64,000 nt of DNA from Apostichopus japonicus (GCF_037975245.1 NC_092583.1:16330764-16394763), one strand, 5' to 3'; shown: positions 62,674-63,702, numbered from the stretch's first letter. A program made the numbers and translations. The notes: generated from the letters alone by a model not told the origin.

Positions 62674-63297
62674 AAAAGGGAATGGGCAATTCTAATTTCC
62701 TAACCGTCTTCAGGAGATCTGTATATGCAGGGATTAAATTAAGGTTTCAGAGACCACTCTCTTTGAAAGATTCATGGGATTTTTGGTGGAACATACCAGC
62801 TAGGGACAACTGGAGTGTAACCAGGGTCATGTGGCATATTCTTATATATCATTTATAACCTTTTTATGTAGAAACCTCTCATGCATTAACAAGTTTACAA
62901 TTCTTAGTTATTTGTTGTTTATTTTTGCTTTGAAAACCAAAAAGGAATTGTCCAAGACTGGTTGATTTAGCTGGGTGCTACAGAGTACATATATTCTCAG
63001 GGATCTCTGTGAATTGTTTGGCAAATTATGTGGTCTGATGGACCATTAAATCTCTGCTAAACTTTTCTGTGAATGAAAGTTACCACATTATAAAATTCCC
63101 TTCTGTGTCATCTCTGAAAATCTTAATTGTCTACAAAATTGCTCACCAGTGCAGCCCTGCTCATCAGAACCATCGATGCATTGAGCCACCCCATCACATT
63201 TATCATCTTGTGAGTAGCAATGTCCATTGCTACATTCATTGTTCGCAGTCTCGGGACATGATGAAGGGGGTTCCTCCTCAGAGTTGTCCTCACAATC
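1316..63297 (-). CDS. lrp2: LRP2 (megalin) gene, internal part, 31 exons
   Basis: Megalin is a very large type I membrane receptor that takes up many ligands by clathrin-dependent endocytosis and releases them at low pH through its beta-propellers. Seen: 31 minus-strand exons whose phases all join (4,993 coding bases, about 1,664 codons, no stop). Domain order is 8 LDLa, EGF, EGF_CA, then four times a YWTD propeller plus EGF. Known: this layout fits LRP2 cluster II and its downstream propellers; LRP1 and LRP4 have similar blocks. LRP2 is preferred because of the acidic linker before the first LDLa, the last LDLa with its NGDDES motif, the VTNGIG then GVRGI order in propeller 3, and the wording of the propeller 3 end (VEPT then LKDV), which follow vertebrate LRP2 best from memory. 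The 5' and 3' parts of the gene, including signal peptide, transmembrane segment and NPxY tail, are outside the window. Coding bases: E1 63147-63297, E2 56879-56998 and so on, listed separately. Confidence 0.93.
1448..4060 (-). other. LRP2 intron E30-E31, unique AT-rich part
   Basis: No gene or recognised element. Simple repeats only: a TA run at 1577-1606 and a (CAAT)n run near 3206-3232. Confidence 0.6.
4067..5130. repeat. Minisatellite, 115-125 bp period
   Basis: About eight degenerate copies built from ctccctgcatcaccaatat, the tacaacatccctgcatcacc segment and tgtatcacccatgatatata. Long open frames on the + strand here are products of the repeat and not genes. It lies in the E30-E31 intron. 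Confidence 0.9.
5600..5764 (-). other. Possible Ser/Thr-rich cassette exon (weak)
   Basis: Open minus-strand segment of phase 1 to 1 with donor gttagt and a possible acceptor cccag. The C-terminal half reads [19 protein letters not shown], then [15 protein letters not shown], a mucin-like composition. E30 and E31 already join in frame without it, and the N-terminal half is hydrophobic and unlike LRP2. It could be an alternative exon or chance. Confidence 0.18.
5765..8189 (-). other. LRP2 intron E30-E31, no gene seen
   Basis: AT-rich. Only short simple runs: (ACGG)n near 6115-6127, a CA run near 6775-6800 and a GGAGGGGAGTGGAA-type purine run at 7245-7300. Confidence 0.55.
8190..8534. mobile_element. 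hAT-like MITE, 345 bp
   Basis: Ends are the 12-bp inverted repeat CAGTGGCGGAGC. Flanks gtaaaacc (8182-8189) and ataaatcc (8535-8542) look like a decayed 8-bp target-site duplication, as made by hAT transposases. No transposase frame, so non-autonomous. Confidence 0.8.
8743..8759. repeat. Poly-G run
   Basis: About 17 consecutive G on the + strand, a potential G-quadruplex-forming or sequencing-error-prone run. Similar homopolymers occur near 12150 (C), 28746 (G), 39046 (C) and 45841 (C). Confidence 0.8.
8975..9575. repeat. Minisatellite, about 36-38 bp period
   Basis: Degenerate copies of a unit with actgaagttattgtgtata and ccaaacatacaatgc. Open frames in it are repeat artefacts. Confidence 0.85.
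9576..11830 (-). other. LRP2 intron E30-E31, no gene seen
   Basis: AT-rich, unrecognised. A more GC-balanced block at about 10515-10770 stands out and is followed on the + strand by T-rich sequence and an AATAAAG-type signal near 10958. A G-rich run is at 11378-11440 and a TA run near 11760. Confidence 0.5.
11831..12008. mobile_element. MITE with about 30-bp inverted ends
   Basis: Left end gggtgcttttacactaga and right end in reverse gggtgctttgacactatt both run on to ggatcagatc. A ttt triplet flanks each side, a possible 3-bp target-site duplication. 178 bp, no coding capacity. Confidence 0.8.
12009..13120 (-). other. LRP2 intron before E31, no gene seen
   Basis: Contains a poly-C run near 12150-12163 and otherwise unrecognised AT-rich sequence. 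Confidence 0.5.
13121..13353 (-). CDS. lrp2: LRP2 E30: propeller 4, blades 4-6
   Basis: [19 protein letters not shown], then [28 protein letters not shown] and [15 protein letters not shown], which closes the propeller. Blade motifs are eroded (LFAM in place of YWTD). Phase 2 to 1, acceptor attttag, donor gtaagt. It joins E31 directly in frame. Confidence 0.92.
13975..14063 (-). mobile_element. tRNA-Ser/Leu-like SINE head or tRNA relic
   Basis: On the minus strand the sequence has a class II tRNA box A (tggccgagttgataaaggcg), an anticodon-loop-like tttgaag and a box B gttcaatctc. The stems are degraded, so it is a SINE head or pseudo-tRNA rather than a working tRNA gene. Different family from the SINE at 14696. 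Confidence 0.65.
14308..14478 (-). CDS. lrp2: LRP2 E29: propeller 4, blade 3
   Basis: [16 protein letters not shown], then [17 protein letters not shown] and [16 protein letters not shown] is replaced by FFIN and YFTE, and the DG turn by HG. Phase 2 to 2, acceptor tttgcag, donor gtaagt. Confidence 0.91.
14696..14957 (-). mobile_element. tRNA-derived SINE, copy 1
   Basis: Minus-oriented copy. The head has gtgttagctcattggttaac (box A) and a box B-like segment; the body carries the CTGAC-TTCG-GTCAG hairpin region in diverged form; the 3' tail is a (TATG/CATA)n run at 14696-14732. Same family as copies at 19775, 35700, 41844, 42185 and 57293. Confidence 0.88.
14958..16068 (-). other. LRP2 intron E28-E29, no gene seen
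   Basis: Mixed-composition intronic sequence with no recognised element or exon on either strand. Confidence 0.5.
16069..16383 (+). mobile_element. SINE-like unit with U2 snRNA-derived head
   Basis: The first 33 bases (ccttttggctaagatcatgt, then gtagtatctgttc) match the 5' part of U2 snRNA, including the branch-site-pairing GTAGTA, with about one mismatch from memory. It then jumps to something like the U2 3' end (ggaatggtgatgcacaccc). Two further hairpins follow (gtccc/gggac and gcccagg/cctgggc), then an AT-rich part ending in (AATA)n near 16364-16383, like a LINE-mobilised tail. It is not a complete U2 gene. Confidence 0.6.
16640..17265 (+). mobile_element. LINE 3' end, ORF2 C-terminus relic
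   Basis: The + strand encodes [20 protein letters not shown] followed by [15 protein letters not shown], the conserved segment downstream of reverse transcriptase in many CR1/L2-like LINEs. The 3' UTR ends with gtgctttgagatcattc, ataaagcgctatgtaa and a TTATTATT tail, also typical. 5'-truncated and antisense to LRP2. Confidence 0.82.
17340..17496 (-). CDS. lrp2: LRP2 E28: propeller 4, blade 2 (divergent)
   Basis: E27 ends in phase 1 and E29 begins in phase 2, so an exon of phase 1 to 2 is required between them. This 157-bp segment has that phase, a strong acceptor (ttttttgcag), a consensus donor (gtaagc) and an open frame: [17 protein letters not shown], then [18 protein letters not shown] and [16 protein letters not shown] stands in the YWTD position, but the DG and LAVDW motifs are gone. 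Too divergent to recognise by similarity alone. Confidence 0.82.
17497..17948 (-). other. LRP2 intron E27-E28
   Basis: About 450 bp, AT-rich, no recognised feature. The open + strand frame at 17872-18246 is antisense to E27 and was not called. Confidence 0.6.
17949..18182 (-). CDS. lrp2: LRP2 E27: propeller 4, blade 1
   Basis: [17 protein letters not shown] opens the fourth propeller; [17 protein letters not shown] carries YFIA in place of YWTD; ends [15 protein letters not shown]. Phase 1 to 1, acceptor tttacag, donor gtaagt. Confidence 0.94.
18183..18661 (-). other. LRP2 intron E26-E27
   Basis: No exon or recognised repeat. Short minus-strand open frames do not resemble LRP2. Confidence 0.55.
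18662..18793 (-). CDS. lrp2: LRP2 E26: EGF-like domain after propeller 3
   Basis: [17 protein letters not shown], then [18 protein letters not shown]. Phase 1 to 1, acceptor tctatag. The strong donor gtgagt was preferred to an earlier gtagat, which would cut off the last Cys. Confidence 0.93.
19278..19706. mobile_element. MITE of the CAGGSATGAG family, 429 bp
   Basis: Begins cagggatgagact and ends agtctcatgcctg (inverted). The 6-bp direct repeat aatcct lies immediately outside both ends (19272-19277 and 19707-19712). The interior contains an (AATA)n-type run at 19560-19625 and repeats of acgcgaa. Its ends relate it to the shorter copies at 20887, 25092 and 54936. Confidence 0.82.
19775..20046 (+). 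mobile_element. tRNA-derived SINE, copy 2, rearranged head
   Basis: Plus-oriented. The box A region is expanded: ggttaacgc or gttaacgccgg occurs several times in tandem at about 19791-19833 before the normal box B (ggtttgagtcactcc). The body has ctgacttcggtcag and the tail acatacataaac. It ends about 50 bp from the E25 donor. Confidence 0.88.
20100..20247 (-). CDS. lrp2: LRP2 E25: propeller 3, blade 6
   Basis: [17 protein letters not shown], then [20 protein letters not shown]. The VEPT and LKDV wording follows the corresponding LRP2 exon closely. Phase 0 to 1, acceptor tcgtag, donor gttagt. Confidence 0.95.
20887..21042. mobile_element. MITE of the CAGGSATGAG family, decayed 3' end
   Basis: Starts cagggatgagcctggggt and follows the 54936 copy (ggttccagtttgcgtatgc, then acagtgtgttaggg and tttttgtccccaaggtag) up to ttccgcgaaaaag. 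The terminal ctcatgcctg has decayed. Confidence 0.8.
21171..21426 (-). CDS. lrp2: LRP2 E24: propeller 3, blades 3-5
   Basis: [53 protein letters not shown] and GITVFEE: two full class B repeats. Phase 2 to 0, acceptor atttcag, donor gtttgt. Confidence 0.94.
22584..24620. repeat. 399-bp tandem repeat array
   Basis: The marker actagtttttta starts at 22584, 22983, 23382, 23791 and 24450, giving steps of 399, 399, 409 and 659. The 409 step contains an extra ten bases (caccagaggt) in the half-site cluster; the 659 step contains an inserted divergent section. Adjacent copies are nearly identical. Confidence 0.93.
23265..23298 (+). promoter_or_regulatory. Cluster of nuclear-receptor half-sites (DR4-DR5-DR1)
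   Basis: Directly read: AGGTCA, 4 bases, AGGTCA, 5 bases, AGGTCA, 1 base, GGGTCA, all in the same direction. A second DR4 (TGACCT-ttgg-TGACCT) occurs at 23402-23417. The cluster recurs in each 399-bp monomer, for example near 22866, 23665 and 24330. Known: DR4, DR5 and DR1 spacings suit RXR heterodimers. Function here is untested. Confidence 0.5.
24903..24908 (-). other. Non-canonical GC splice donor after E23
   Basis: The exon ends AAAAG and the intron begins gcaagt. A nearby GT (gtcaaa) would leave phase 0 and break the frame of E24, which begins with the last base of a split codon. Confidence 0.85.
24909..25044 (-). CDS. lrp2: LRP2 E23: propeller 3, blade 2 (GC donor)
   Basis: [20 protein letters not shown], then [12 protein letters not shown]. 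Phase 1 to 2; acceptor attgcag. The only junction that restores the reading phase of E24 and the expected KRYLYF wording uses AG|gcaagt, the standard form of a GC-AG intron donor. Confidence 0.92.
25092..25244. mobile_element. MITE of the CAGGSATGAG family, 153 bp
   Basis: The left end lacks the gatgag part (caggcctgggg). The right end is aaagctcatgcctg. A 9-bp direct repeat gtaacaata flanks it at 25083-25091 and 25245-25253. It lies about 47 bp upstream of the E23 acceptor. Confidence 0.85.
25254..26224 (-). other. LRP2 intron E22-E23, no gene seen
   Basis: Contains a TA run near 25555-25570 and no other recognised element. Confidence 0.5.
26225..27446. repeat. 36-bp minisatellite, about 34 copies
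   Basis: The unit alternates gagctaaagagcctgctaga and gttaaaatccctacca. As 36 is a multiple of 3, frames stay open on both strands and read as a Leu-Glu-Leu-Lys repeat on + and a Ser-Ser-Arg-x-Phe repeat on -. These are not called as genes. The array ends 38 bp from the E22 donor. Confidence 0.93.
27484..27657 (-). CDS. lrp2: LRP2 E22: propeller 3, blade 1
   Basis: [20 protein letters not shown], then [20 protein letters not shown]. The VTNGIG plus GVRGI order is a strong LRP2 propeller-3 mark. Phase 1 to 1, acceptor gttttag, donor gtaagt. The frame stays open past the donor into the neighbouring 36-bp minisatellite. Confidence 0.95.
27658..28824 (-). other. LRP2 intron E21-E22
   Basis: No exon found. 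G-rich runs at about 28103-28118 and 28746-28762. Confidence 0.55.
28825..28926 (-). CDS. lrp2: LRP2 E21: propeller 3, opening strand
   Basis: [18 protein letters not shown], then [13 protein letters not shown], the opening of the third propeller; it parallels the LRP2 segment with RGFSL and MVPV. Phase 1 to 1, acceptor ttcttag, donor gtaagt. Confidence 0.94.
29117..29360. mobile_element. MITE with 46-bp inverted ends
   Basis: The left end aagcccgggtcacatctg continues gcgattcaacacgcgattca. The right end is its reverse complement over about 46 bases with one mismatch. 244 bp in total, so nearly 40% is terminal repeat. No clear target-site duplication. Confidence 0.85.
29425..29485 (-). mobile_element. 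LINE 3' tail fragment
   Basis: Minus strand reads aaagcgctttgagaccta, then ataaagtgctatatt and an A-rich end, the 3' tail type also seen at 17195-17265 on the + strand. Confidence 0.55.
29623..29635 (+). promoter_or_regulatory. Perfect DR1 nuclear-receptor motif
   Basis: AGGTCA-A-AGGTCA, the consensus for RXR-PPAR or HNF4-type binding. It occurs again at 29867-29879. It sits within a repeat in the intron between E20 and E21. Confidence 0.45.
29867..29879 (+). promoter_or_regulatory. Second perfect DR1 motif
   Basis: Identical AGGTCA-A-AGGTCA, 244 bp after the first, in the second copy of the same repeat. Confidence 0.45.
29891..30972 (-). other. LRP2 intron E20-E21, no gene seen
   Basis: AT-rich with one C-rich stretch near 30672-30710. 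Nothing else recognised. Confidence 0.5.
30973..31212 (-). CDS. lrp2: LRP2 E20: propeller 2 closing blade + EGF
   Basis: [19 protein letters not shown] closes the propeller, followed directly by the [23 protein letters not shown] and [17 protein letters not shown]. It is the only EGF here not on its own exon. Phase 1 to 1, 240 bp, acceptor atacacag, donor gtaagt. Confidence 0.95.
31213..31740 (-). other. LRP2 intron E19-E20, proximal part
   Basis: No recognised feature apart from a short (GTTT)n run near 31379-31402. Confidence 0.5.
31745..32006. mobile_element. TTAA-type MITE, copy 1, 262 bp
   Basis: Starts after TTAA (31741-31744) with aggatgtgaagactc and ends gagtcttcaatgcct before TTAC, a decayed TTAA. 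The interior matches copy 2 at 63340 (accaccatcgatcccagaaa, gacatctcaggtccagct). TTAA targets are used by piggyBac and Kolobok transposases; the superfamily is not decided here. Confidence 0.83.
32152..32254 (-). CDS. lrp2: LRP2 E19: propeller 2, blade 5
   Basis: Short exon [20 protein letters not shown], then [10 protein letters not shown], continuing the blade begun in E18. Phase 0 to 1, acceptor tgttaag, donor gtaaga. A 2-kb GAATGA-type minisatellite fills the intron upstream of it (in gene orientation). Confidence 0.92.
32575..34550. repeat. 2-kb purine-rich minisatellite (GAATGA type)
   Basis: Built of gagatgag, gaatgag and gaggaccaggatgagatta blocks, with higher-order repetition of about 40-130 bp (for example the taagacgagaatgaggatga block near 33009, 33389, 33595, 33801). 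The + strand is almost pure A/G/T; the transcribed LRP2 strand is pyrimidine-rich. Confidence 0.92.
34738..34880. repeat. AT-rich tandem repeat
   Basis: Repeats of ggatattataatataat, about 18 bp, just downstream of E18 in gene orientation. Confidence 0.8.
34956..35124 (-). CDS. lrp2: LRP2 E18: propeller 2, blades 3-4
   Basis: [31 protein letters not shown] and [14 protein letters not shown]. Phase 2 to 0; acceptor tttgcag. The donor gtacta is weak, but it is the only phase-0 GT before a stop and aligns exactly with E19. Confidence 0.86.
35700..35968 (-). mobile_element. tRNA-derived SINE, copy 3
   Basis: Minus-oriented. The 3' tail is a (TATG)n run at 35700-35746, the body contains ctgaccgaagtcag (hairpin), and the head ends ttaaccactgagctattca, with the last bases of the usual acactcc lost. 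Confidence 0.87.
36055..36895. repeat. Minisatellite of about 18-bp actcagacttgt units
   Basis: Degenerate tandem copies of acttgtactcatactcag with sub-variants. Decayed copies appear on the other side of E17 and E16 at about 37320-37420, so the array may once have been larger. All long + strand frames here are repeat artefacts. Confidence 0.9.
36958..37208 (-). CDS. lrp2: LRP2 E17: propeller 2, blades 1-2
   Basis: [16 protein letters not shown], then [20 protein letters not shown] and [13 protein letters not shown]. The IDWISRN-x-FWTN and DGDIHHR wording is close to the second propeller of LRP2 cluster II. Phase 0 to 2, acceptor gctacag, donor gttagt. A minisatellite ends about 60 bp after the donor. 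Confidence 0.94.
37434..37627 (-). CDS. lrp2: LRP2 E16: propeller 2, blade 1
   Basis: [17 protein letters not shown] opens the second propeller; [16 protein letters not shown] carries YWTE. NQT sequon in the first part. Phase 1 to 0, acceptor ctttttcag, donor gtaagt. Confidence 0.94.
37628..39249 (-). other. LRP2 intron E15-E16, no gene seen
   Basis: No exon or clear element. At 37985-38145 there is a faint inverted-end candidate (ggccttgttcacat / gtgtgaataggtca), too weak to call. Poly-C near 39046-39056. Confidence 0.5.
39250..39372 (-). CDS. lrp2: LRP2 E15: EGF-like domain after propeller 1
   Basis: [17 protein letters not shown], then [16 protein letters not shown]: an LRP-type EGF with the CQHLC motif. 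Phase 1 to 1, acceptor ttttttcag. The donor gtctgc is non-consensus but phase-correct for E16. Confidence 0.91.
39590..41035. repeat. 124/128-bp satellite, about 11.5 copies
   Basis: Nearly identical copies with anchor starts at 39597, 39721, 39849, 39977, 40105, 40229, 40353, 40481, 40609, 40737 and 40865. Units are 124 or 128 bp depending on one four-base insertion in gtag(tacg)tgtgaaac. Each contains two PstI-type ctgcag palindromes. Frames are open for about 2.5 units but shift, so no protein is called. Confidence 0.96.
41216..41390 (-). CDS. lrp2: LRP2 E14: propeller 1, blades 5-6
   Basis: [19 protein letters not shown] is the blade core, followed by the closing strand and the linker HPALQPN before the EGF. 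Phase 0 to 1, acceptor cattcag, donor gtaagt. The 124/128-bp satellite lies immediately downstream in the intron. Confidence 0.94.
41689..42150 (+). mobile_element. Dispersed repeat, copy A, split by a SINE
   Basis: gacgaaaacttccgactcgg, tatggtacggaaaattgatg, then gatgggtagcgtttagctag up to 41840, resuming at 42091 with acttttgtgatttag and gtaagtcaatggggctttta. Copy B at 47196-47402 is uninterrupted at the same point. Confidence 0.85.
41844..42090 (+). mobile_element. tRNA-derived SINE, copy 4, complete
   Basis: Full-length: the head ggagtgttaggtcagtggtt starts at 41844, and its ggagtg can pair with cactcc after box B (ggttcgagtcactcc), giving a tRNA-like acceptor stem. The body contains ctgacttcggtcag, a TTCG-capped hairpin. 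Tail (ACAT)n. Flanked by acttct / actttt, a diverged target-site duplication, inside another repeat. Confidence 0.93.
42185..42436 (+). mobile_element. tRNA-derived SINE, copy 5
   Basis: The head ggagtggtagctcagtgg has the best-preserved box A of the family. The body and (CATA)n tail are as in copy 4, which lies only about 95 bp upstream in the same orientation. Confidence 0.92.
42636..42864 (-). CDS. lrp2: LRP2 E13: propeller 1, blades 3-4
   Basis: Contains [39 protein letters not shown] and [10 protein letters not shown], so two class B repeats. Phase 2 to 0. The acceptor gaacag is clear. The donor gttcgt is weak and was chosen because it is the only GT that keeps frame with E14 and gives the expected blade spacing. 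Confidence 0.86.
42950..43338. repeat. Degenerate minisatellite, about 35-40 bp
   Basis: Loose copies of tgctatgttgttctatag followed by catcagatattacataa. A few further units follow the MITE at 43732-43790, so the MITE inserted within the array. Confidence 0.8.
43344..43731. mobile_element. Foldback MITE, 388 bp, copy 1
   Basis: Ends are TACAA and TTGTA; flanks tagta (43339-43343) and taata (43732-43736) fit a 5-bp duplication with one change. The left 170 bp is itself a large palindrome with arms gaaatatttgca / tgcaaatatttc around a centre of cattcaactcggctgcgcc. Confidence 0.88.
44022..44206 (-). CDS. lrp2: LRP2 E12: propeller 1, blade 2
   Basis: [17 protein letters not shown], then [11 protein letters not shown] and [11 protein letters not shown]: a full class B repeat with YWLD. 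Phase 0 to 2, acceptor acttccag, donor gtaagc. Confidence 0.95.
44207..45451 (-). other. LRP2 intron E11-E12, no gene seen
   Basis: Unrecognised, AT-rich. The segment 44690-44820 weakly resembles 32440-32580 (aaaatgct, ttccagcaat), probably old copies of one repeat. Confidence 0.45.
45452..45648 (-). CDS. lrp2: LRP2 E11: propeller 1, blade 1
   Basis: First blade of the first propeller: [17 protein letters not shown], then [18 protein letters not shown]. The usual YWTD is FLSD. An NGT sequon is near the exon end. Phase 1 to 0, acceptor gtggcag, donor gtgtgt (weak), which fits the start of E12. Confidence 0.92.
45649..46663 (-). other. LRP2 intron E10-E11, no gene seen
   Basis: Poly-C run at about 45842-45860. 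No exon or recognised element. Confidence 0.5.
46664..46789 (-). CDS. lrp2: LRP2 E10: calcium-binding EGF domain
   Basis: Starts [15 protein letters not shown], the calcium-binding EGF entry motif D-I-N-E-C. The segment [12 protein letters not shown] fits the Asn beta-hydroxylation consensus C-x-N-x4-F-x-C-x-C. Phase 1 to 1, 126 bp, acceptor tttttcag, donor gtgagt. It leads straight into propeller 1. Confidence 0.95.
47196..47402 (+). mobile_element. Dispersed repeat, copy B, uninterrupted
   Basis: Same sequence as copy A at 41689 but without the SINE: ccacactacttttgtgattt is continuous here. Serves as the empty site for SINE copy 4. Confidence 0.85.
47403..49117 (-). other. LRP2 intron E9-E10, no gene seen
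   Basis: AT-rich with G-runs near 47499-47510 and 48158-48169. No exon or element recognised. Confidence 0.5.
49118..49237 (-). CDS. lrp2: LRP2 E9: EGF-like domain
   Basis: EGF-like domain with the LRP signature [20 protein letters not shown], then [15 protein letters not shown]. It is the first of the EGF pair between the LDLa cluster and propeller 1. An NGT glycosylation sequon lies in the last loop. Phase 1 to 1, acceptor ctttag, donor gtaagc. Confidence 0.94.
49255..49978. repeat. Minisatellite, about 34 bp, with 178-bp higher order
   Basis: Units of gaaaacatatattatctatc followed by cagaagactgaga. A block including atatataatatatatata is duplicated as a whole at about 49503-49620 and 49681-49798, a second-level repeat of 178 bp. 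Confidence 0.92.
50137..50265 (-). CDS. lrp2: LRP2 E8: LDLa 8
   Basis: Last repeat of the cluster: [17 protein letters not shown], then [17 protein letters not shown]. The SDE is replaced by DDES, and the longer Cys5-Cys6 spacing matches the last repeat of LRP2 cluster II. Phase 1 to 1, 129 bp, acceptor atttcag, donor gtgagt. Confidence 0.94.
50610..50726 (-). CDS. lrp2: LRP2 E7: LDLa 7
   Basis: One class A repeat, [19 protein letters not shown] then [16 protein letters not shown]. Phase 1 to 1, 117 bp, acceptor taacccag, donor gtaagt. Confidence 0.95.
50727..51640 (-). other. LRP2 intron E6-E7, no gene seen
   Basis: AT-rich, no recognised feature. Confidence 0.5.
51641..51800 (+). mobile_element. 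LINE 3' end fragment
   Basis: acattttcaaaaacagactc, then aaacttatctatttt, resembles the end of a CR1/L2-like ORF2 (FKxxLKxYLF type). It is followed by ggcgctatataaatttgc and a TTATTATTATTAT tail. It lies about 30 bp from the E6 donor. Confidence 0.65.
51831..51962 (-). CDS. lrp2: LRP2 E6: LDLa 6
   Basis: One class A repeat, [20 protein letters not shown], then [17 protein letters not shown]. The W-E-CDGH segment is typical of a ligand-binding repeat with the exposed Trp. Phase 1 to 1, 132 bp, acceptor ttcccag, donor gtatgt. Confidence 0.95.
52073..52325 (+). mobile_element. Dispersed repeat copy 1 (gacgtttcgatcc type)
   Basis: Begins ctgacgtttcgatcctagca and continues through a purine-rich body. 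The reverse complement is at 57745-57991 with about 90% identity by eye; a fragment is near 1022-1047. Family unknown; motifs of this type accompany Penelope-like and other retroelements. Confidence 0.75.
52560..53201 (-). other. LRP2 intron E5-E6, remaining part
   Basis: A (CCAT)n run at about 52850-52880. Nothing else recognised. Confidence 0.5.
53202..53327 (-). CDS. lrp2: LRP2 E5: LDLa 5
   Basis: One class A repeat, [19 protein letters not shown] then [11 protein letters not shown], preceded by a short acidic spacer (ESEDGS). Phase 1 to 1, 126 bp, acceptor gcttttag, donor gtaagt. Confidence 0.95.
53328..54205 (-). other. LRP2 intron E4-E5, proximal part
   Basis: AT-rich, no recognised feature before the MITE at 54211. 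Confidence 0.5.
54211..54598. mobile_element. Foldback MITE, 388 bp, copy 2
   Basis: Same length and orientation as copy 1 at 43344. Ends TACAA/TTGTA, with a perfect 5-bp direct repeat tatta at 54206-54210 and 54599-54603. The right-hand duplication lies in the E4 splice donor. Confidence 0.92.
54599..54604 (-). other. E4 splice donor containing a MITE target duplication
   Basis: The minus strand reads G|gtaata. The first intron base comes from 54604 and bases +2 to +6 from the tatta duplication at 54599-54603. The MITE starts at +7. Confidence 0.88.
54605..54724 (-). CDS. lrp2: LRP2 E4: LDLa 4
   Basis: One class A repeat, [20 protein letters not shown] then [11 protein letters not shown]. 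The canonical SDE is RDE here. Phase 1 to 1, 120 bp, acceptor tatttcag. The donor is the weak gtaata; bases +2 to +6 are the target-site duplication of a 388-bp MITE that begins at +7. Confidence 0.94.
54936..55090. mobile_element. MITE of the CAGGSATGAG family, 155 bp, intact
   Basis: Starts cagggatgagcct and ends agctcatgcctg, with the 6-bp direct repeat atgaag at 54930-54935 and 55091-55096. The right edge is 10 bp from the E3 donor hexamer (55101-55106). Confidence 0.92.
55107..55217 (-). CDS. lrp2: LRP2 E3: LDLa 3
   Basis: One class A repeat, [19 protein letters not shown] then [11 protein letters not shown]. Phase 1 to 1, 111 bp, acceptor ctttacag, donor gtgagt. A 155-bp MITE with its duplicated target site starts at intron position +17. 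Confidence 0.95.
55218..55989 (-). other. LRP2 intron E2-E3, proximal part
   Basis: Poly-C near 55530-55538. An open + strand frame at 55694-55939 (81 codons) has a lysine-rich C-terminus but no recognised domain, and was not called as a gene. Confidence 0.45.
55990..56595. mobile_element. Second Helitron-like repeat segment
   Basis: Tandem-like blocks with tgacctttgac and accaagtttcat occur several times. The segment ends in a short palindrome accagcatgctggt at 56568-56581 followed by ataagctaaaaa. The style (tgacc-rich core, 3' hairpin, A-rich end) resembles the element at 22.05-24.85 kb. Confidence 0.5.
56690..56850 (-). mobile_element. tRNA-derived SINE with conserved core
   Basis: On the minus strand: box A-like tttaagtggttaaggcagtg, box B gggttcgagtc, then a core with tgtgtccatgtgcaaggcac and cacccaggtgcataaatggg. 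This core is widespread in metazoan SINEs from memory; the named family is not assigned. Starts about 29 bp after the E2 donor. Confidence 0.8.
56879..56998 (-). CDS. lrp2: LRP2 E2: LDLa 2
   Basis: One class A repeat, [19 protein letters not shown] then [11 protein letters not shown], six cysteines and an intact acidic calcium site. Phase 1 in and out, acceptor tttttag, donor gtaagg. The exon is 120 bp and symmetric, so it can be skipped without frame change. A tRNA-derived SINE begins about 30 bp into the downstream intron. Confidence 0.95.
57293..57534 (-). mobile_element. tRNA-derived SINE, copy 6
   Basis: Minus-oriented, nearly complete: TATG tail from 57296, body with ctgaccgaagtcag, box B in reverse (ccagtcactccaag side lost one G), head ending gagctaacactcc at 57534. 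Confidence 0.9.
57745..57991 (-). mobile_element. Dispersed repeat copy 2 (gacgtttcgatcc type)
   Basis: Inverted relative to copy 1 at 52073. Ends with gatcctgctaggatcgaaac and gtcagcttac. Directly abuts the left inverted repeat of the 58.0-62.55 kb segment. Confidence 0.75.
58002..62552. mobile_element. 4.55-kb segment bounded by long inverted repeats
   Basis: Left end ctaagggaccattgccaaat and the reverse of the right end, ttaggggccattgccaattc, both continue ctaatcgccgtcatgacg and then share tattgt(t/c)ca about 15 bases further in: about 36 bp at ~90%. TA follows outside each end. No transposase frame was found; the interior holds a possible first exon at 58986. A decayed or non-autonomous DNA transposon is the simplest reading. 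Confidence 0.55.
58986..59042 (+). CDS. Possible first exon with signal peptide (weak)
   Basis: An ATG opens [19 protein letters not shown], a basic start followed by a hydrophobic core like a signal peptide, and ends exactly at a consensus donor GTG|gtgagt. A CCAAT motif lies at 58828-58832. It is on the + strand, antisense to the LRP2 intron. No following exon was recognised up to 63 kb, so it may be chance. Confidence 0.2.
62640..62676. repeat. (CAA)n microsatellite
   Basis: Simple run of aacaacaacaacaacatc units just outside the right inverted repeat. Confidence 0.9.
63147..63297 (-). CDS. lrp2: LRP2 E1: acidic linker + LDLa 1
   Basis: Encodes [14 protein letters not shown] followed by a class A repeat ending [16 protein letters not shown]. 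The first Cys is probably the last Cys of an upstream EGF domain, as in the linker before cluster II of LRP2. The repeat lacks the usual aromatic residue between Cys1 and Cys2 but keeps the calcium-binding D-x-SDE end. Acceptor cacag, donor gtgagc; enters in phase 0 and leaves in phase 1. A TTAA-flanked MITE sits about 40 bp upstream of the acceptor. Confidence 0.9.
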
Positions 63298-63339
63298 CTG
63301 TGATACAGAAGATAAAGTAGAGACAACACTTATAGTTAA

Positions 63340-63698
63340 AGGGTGTGAAGACTCGCGCAAAAAGGAAAGTCTAATGCGGGTAACTTGACCTAGTTTCAAA
63401 TGAGGTGTAACAGTAGTGTTAAACACCACCATCGATCCCAGAAAATACACACACAGCTTGCTACCGTCTGTAATTAGACACTAGTGTATAGTCAGTACAT
63501 AAAACTGCAGTCAATACCCACAGCACAGTATACAAACGATACAGCGATGGACATCTCAGGTCCAGCTGAAGATAACAATTAAGGTATCACGTTTCAATAC
63601 CGTCTGCATTTTGTAGCGACACGAACAAATCGTCACTTGCAAGCAACAGAAACTTTTTCAGATGGCTGCACGCGGTTTGGGGCGAGTCTTCAATGCCT
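63340..63698. mobile_element. TTAA-type MITE, copy 2, 359 bp
   Basis: Flanked by TTAA at 63336-63339 and 63699-63702. Ends agggtgtgaagactcgc and gcgagtcttcaatgcct. Longer than copy 1 by two internal insertions. Its edge is about 43 bp from the E1 coding boundary, in the branch-point region of the acceptor. Confidence 0.9.
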
Positions 63699-63702
63699 TT
63701 AA

